A stretch of 64,000 nucleotides of DNA from Linnemannia elongata (taxonomy: Eukaryota; Mortierellomycota; Mortierellomycetes; Mortierellales; Mortierellaceae), in NCBI GenBank assembly GCA_036320915.1, contig JAXBDG010000002.1, positions 3,128,001 to 3,192,000 on the forward strand, written 5' to 3'. Numbering within the stretch: position 1 is the first letter of the stretch; the number at the start of each line of letters is the position of its first letter. Of the stretch, positions 60,284 through 64,000 are shown piece after piece. The notes beneath the pieces were generated by a model that saw nothing but the letters and a program-made list of their open reading frames with translations, was not told the origin of the DNA and made no database searches. Made by a program: the position numbers and the translations under genes.

Positions 60284-62480
60284 GACCCGCTAAGGATCGA
60301 AATGGGAACGTTCCTGCATGTCCAAAAGGTCCATTCACTTCCGAAACAAGAGAAGGGAGGGAAAGTAAAGTAAGCTGCGTTACTTCGGACAGCCCCCCGA
60401 TTTCTCAACTGAGAGGCGATTCTATTTACTTCTGCCACGCGAGTGAAAAATCGATCCGAGCTCGGATCATTTGTTACTGCTCCACTCTTACTCCAACTCC
60501 TTTTCCCCCCATCTATGCCCTTTTGTTAACCCTTCTCTGGCACTTTTCCTTATCCCCCCAGGGCAAATCGTCTTTATGTCCAGTGTTGAATCCAGAAATG
60601 GTTCCAATCAGCACCAACAAAAAAACGACTAACGAAAAAATAGAAATACATGGGGTAGCATAGTAGCATCCAAAGTACCTAAGCGAGCCCCAAGGAAATA
60701 AAGAATAATAGATCCTAACCAACAGGCACAAAGGCTGAAGGGAAGAAAAAAAAAGAGCGAGAGCCAGCCAAATCAAACTGTCAGCCAGTCAGCTCGATTA
60801 AAAAAAAAAAGAGACAAGAACGTGAAAAACGTATCCCCAAAACGCTCTCTGATGGCGTCGGTTTCTCTCCTTTTTTTTTTTATTCGTTCACTTTCCTTGG
60901 ACGGCTTGGACTTTGTCCCCAAGGGCTTTTATGGCCTTGACTTTTGGGCGTAGGCTCGGGCTTGTTTGGTGAGGTTGGTTTAGCTGGCTGGCTGGCTGGC
61001 TGTCTCCTGAGAGTCCGTTGCATCATCTTCATCATCATGGGCGTCACCATCGTCATGCTAGTAAGAATAGATCCATAGTAGAATAATAGAAATGACCTTA
61101 GTATTATGAGTGTGAGGTCAAGGTTTTCATAGCAGCCAGCCAGCAGCATTCCCAACATAGAATGGAGACTTGGCAACAGTCCGATGGGTTGAGGTCTGAA
61201 TTGAGGAAAGAAGAAGGAAAAATGTTAGATGGAACGAGGCTTGGGGTATCTTTTGAGCAAAATGCAAGCATCCAAAAGGCAGATATGTACTATGGTAGAC
61301 CAACCAACCAGGGGACGGGGAAAGAGAATTAAACATCAAAGGAGAAATGAGGAGGCTGGCAGCAGGGGCCAGACTTGGCTTGTGAGTGGATGGATTAAGA
61401 TCACTCATATATCATTGTTCACAGAAATAAGGGTTTTCTTTTGGCAAAAGTAGGCGAGATGAGCACAAGCCAAAAGGACAAGAAATAGTCTAAGCTGGGA
61501 GGACAAGACAGGAGGCTGCAATGGTCAACGTGCTCGTGGTGAGGAGAGGTTGTTGTTTGCGAAGGGACCAAGTAAGCTCGGGCGAGCGAAAGGGCGAGGG
61601 ATGATCAGCTGGCTTTTTGCAGCATAACTCATCATCATCATTATCATCCCTCCCCTCTCTCACTGACTGCACAAGTGTTTTGAGGTGAAAGGGGGTCGTG
61701 GATGAAAAAGAAGAGGAAGGACTAGGCAGACAGGAGACAGAGCAAAAGCAAAAAAGAGCAGTTGTTGAATGTGCGTGCTAATCCTTTGCGGAAGAAATCT
61801 GTTGTTATTTTTACATTGTCTTTCCCTATTCCCAGGCCATGGACTGGACACCAATCGTTTGCCCCACATGGGCGTAAAAAAGAGAGAGTGGCTGTCTCTC
61901 TTTTGTCTTTCGCATATGGAGAAAGAGAGAACGCTCTTTCTCTGCCTCCCTCCCTTTTTTATCCTCCTAAATCCTCACCTCTTACTCCCCTTGTTGTTGT
62001 CCATAGACACACACGACTCTATCTCTCCTTCGTTATTGTCCCATCATTGTTATTGCTGTCTGCTCTCACCTCCAAAAGACCCACTTGACTTTTTTTTTTC
62101 CTTTCCGTGTGTCCTCGGCTGTTAGACTGGCAGGCCGACAATAAGCCCGACAGACCCACTTACTCGAGCCACGACCTTGCATGAAAAGGACCCTCTCACT
62201 ACACATACACCACAGACAACAAAGTTTTGTTGTTTTGTATGTGCTTTTCCGTACATAAGAATACTGTCTCACACGACCAAACTACATTTCAAATAAAAGG
62301 TTCTTCTTTTACCTCTTTTCGCCTTTTTTTTTCTCTCTCTCTCTTCCTTTCTCTTCTTATTTCCAACGCTTACATCTATCTCTTCTCTCTCCTCTCTCTC
62401 TCCCTCTCACACTTAAACAATCAGAAACAACCACAACCCAACAACTCTACCACCAACAACTACAACAGCACATATCAACC

Positions 62481-63140
62481 ATGGATATCCTCTCACCTTT
62501 GGCCGAGTCCCCCTTCAACACCACCTCCACTGCAACCACCACCGCCGACCCCAAGTCGACCACCGACGGTGCTGCCACTACTGCCACTGGCGGCCTCCGC
62601 CGTAAGAACACCCTCAAGGCCTACCTGGCCAACAAGAACAAGCTCAAGGAACGTCAGGCCATCAATGTCATCGTCGACCCCTCTGTCCTCCAGCGTGAAG
62701 ACTCGTCCGGTTCAGAGCACGAGGCCGATTCCAAGACCCCCTTCTCACCCAATAGCCCTACCAACTTGATGTCGCCCGTCAGCGGAAAGAGGATCGATAC
62801 AGACCTGGAGACGTTGGATGACGAAAAGAAGGCGATCGAGGATCAGCTCGCTGCTGTCACTCAACAGTTGAACGGCAAGTCGCCCTCTTCCTCTGCCCCC
62901 TCATCACCCACTGCAGGAGCCACATCAAACATCACAGGAGCAACATCAGGAAGCCCGTTCGAGGCAGCGGACGAAGCAGCATTGATCGAGAAGCGGACAA
63001 GACTCTGTGCAGAGCTCGACTCTATTATCAAGAGACGCCGGGAGCTGTTGCAGAGCTGGGCACGCGACTACAAGAACCTCAAGCGGTCCGGATCCCTGGC
63101 CAAACGTCAAGAGGATCTTTTCTGGGTCACCACCGCCTAA
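62481..63140 (+). CDS. Small coiled-coil protein of unknown function
   Basis: Single-exon 219-residue frame with good start context (AACCATGGAT) after a CT-rich, then CAA-rich leader. The first 35 residues are Thr/Ala-rich, followed by a basic segment LRRKNTLKAYLANKNKLKER. There is a Ser/Pro-rich linker and a coiled-coil segment (LETLDDEKKAIEDQLAAVTQQL). After a second low-complexity linker comes an ordered C-terminal helix region (about 160-219: LIEKRTRLCAELDSIIKRRREL) ending DLFWVTTA. The C-terminal block looks like the conserved part. No family was recognised and no function is claimed. Confidence 0.7.
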   Translation: MDILSPLAESPFNTTSTATTTADPKSTTDGAATTATGGLRRKNTLKAYLANKNKLKERQAINVIVDPSVLQREDSSGSEHEADSKTPFSPNSPTNLMSPVSGKRIDTDLETLDDEKKAIEDQLAAVTQQLNGKSPSSSAPSSPTAGATSNITGATSGSPFEAADEAALIEKRTRLCAELDSIIKRRRELLQSWARDYKNLKRSGSLAKRQEDLFWVTTA

Positions 63141-64000
63141 AAAAAAAAATTGAGCGCCCACTCCCTCACTCGCTTGATTACTCTCTCCCTCATTGACGCC
63201 CAATGCTCACTTGCTTTGAGGAAGAGGAGAGGTATCGAGCGTTTGAAAAAGAAGGACAGGAATACCACTACACAGAGAGTGAGAAACAGAATTTTGAGTT
63301 GCAAGGCATCATCAGCATCCTCGCTTCTCTCTTGCTCTTTTTTTCTTACGTACAGAGTACCTTTCACCCCTTCTTGGGCTTCCATTTCCCTCTCACTTTT
63401 GTCTTCCCCTCATTTCTATACAACAACAAACAAAGAACAGTTACCCAGTTCGCATATTTTCTCTTTTTCTTCTTTCCCTCCGCATGTATCATAGTTTCAA
63501 TAAACAAAATAAAAAAAAAAAATAGCAACAAAAACAATGTATAAGTACAGTACACAGAACAAAAAGCCGCCTTTGTGGAGCTCCTCTTTTCTCCTTTACT
63601 TAAACATTAGATGGAGGGAAGGGAAGGATGCATCTAAAATGATGAGAGGTATTACTCTTTTTTTTTTTGTCGTTGTCTAATATGCGCCGAAAACTAATCG
63701 ACAACTGGACTGACCTTGCGTCGGGAGGGTTCTCGTCTGTCCATCTCATTTTTTTGTCCGTTCGTCTCGATCTTTGCTGTTCTTTTTTCCTTGGTTCAAT
63801 AATAGTGGCGAAATGCACCACAGATACAAAAATACTAGGACGGCACTAACGTTTTAAACAACCACAATCATCCACACAACATGCCCACAACAAAAACAAG
63901 TGCACAAGGGAATCATTAACAATCTGTTTTTTTTTTGTTAATTACAGTATCAACCTTTCTTTAGCTGTTGTTTTTGTTGTTGATGATGATGATGATGCTG
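63141..64000. other. 3' region to the window edge
   Basis: Downstream of the small coiled-coil gene. A/T-rich with several AATAAA-like sites (for example near 63498). The last bases are a GAT repeat that might belong to a gene outside the window. No gene is seen. Confidence 0.4.

Larger units (their letters stand above)
53443..62480. other. Nine-kilobase stretch without a recognisable gene
   Basis: No gene was recognised on either strand. Contents include the LPMO-like gene's promoter (TATA at 53632-53638), a compound inverted repeat at 54278-54320, and a C10 run near 56190. There is an unexplained open stretch at about 58302-58724 lacking an early ATG, a CATA repeat at about 60255-60283, and a CT-rich leader before the gene at 62481. 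Composition is mixed with many short A/T runs. Confidence 0.4.

Noticed and set aside
1..64000. tRNA, rRNA, CRISPR arrays, complete transposons
   Set aside because: No cloverleaf with paired A and B boxes, no rRNA-like blocks, no regularly spaced repeats, and no transposase or reverse transcriptase motifs were seen by eye; a covariance-model scan would be decisive for tRNAs.

Overview
This window is nuclear DNA from a filamentous fungus, most likely an early-diverging one of the Mucoromycota, with Mortierellaceae as my best guess. The basis is short GT-AG introns in most genes, eukaryote-only products (EMC4, CDC37, TFIIIC subunit, gamma-tubulin complex GCP3, homeodomain factor), long pyrimidine-rich leaders, many 20-32 nt A or T tracts, and a fungal-type secreted LPMO-like protein. 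The genus is inferred and no database was searched. No rRNA, tRNA, CRISPR array or complete transposon was recognised.

Layout. A small secreted peptide gene (minus) sits at the left edge. EMC4 (plus, 5 exons) follows a 1.8 kb gene-free stretch that holds a strong 40-bp inverted repeat. A TATA-driven P-type II cation ATPase (plus, 8 exons) with an extra ~340-residue N-terminal region occupies 5.56-10.9 kb. Three minus-strand genes follow: a quinone oxidoreductase with a (CAA)n leader, a very large TFIIIC TPR subunit (TFC4/GTF3C3, 8 exons) and the Hsp90 co-chaperone CDC37 (5 exons). A plus-strand Ser/Gln-rich protein of unknown function lies at 23.2-24.7 kb.

From 25.8 to 32.6 kb there is a large WD-like/TRP-like ion channel gene (minus, about 12 exons). 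Just downstream is a shrunken paralogous fragment that joins pieces of its front and its tail. A decayed-looking F-box/LRR-type gene (minus) follows, then almost 7 kb without a recognisable gene. That stretch leads into a homeodomain factor with an internal 47-residue tandem repeat. Only 265 bp later comes the gamma-tubulin complex gene GCP3 (10 exons), then a mitochondrial CaiB/SUGCT-type CoA transferase (5 exons) converging on an LPMO-like secreted protein. About 9 kb without a recognisable gene ends in a short coiled-coil protein of unknown function at 62.5 kb.

The genes do not form one pathway. They are mostly housekeeping functions (ER insertion, RNA polymerase III transcription, Hsp90 clients, microtubule nucleation, organic-acid CoA metabolism, ion transport) with lineage-specific genes between them. 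The most unusual items are the N-terminally extended ATPase, the channel with its truncated copy, the heavily inserted TFIIIC subunit, and the structured non-coding sites. Exon boundaries were read by eye from GT/AG sites, reading phase and known family sequence, and are reliable unless stated otherwise.
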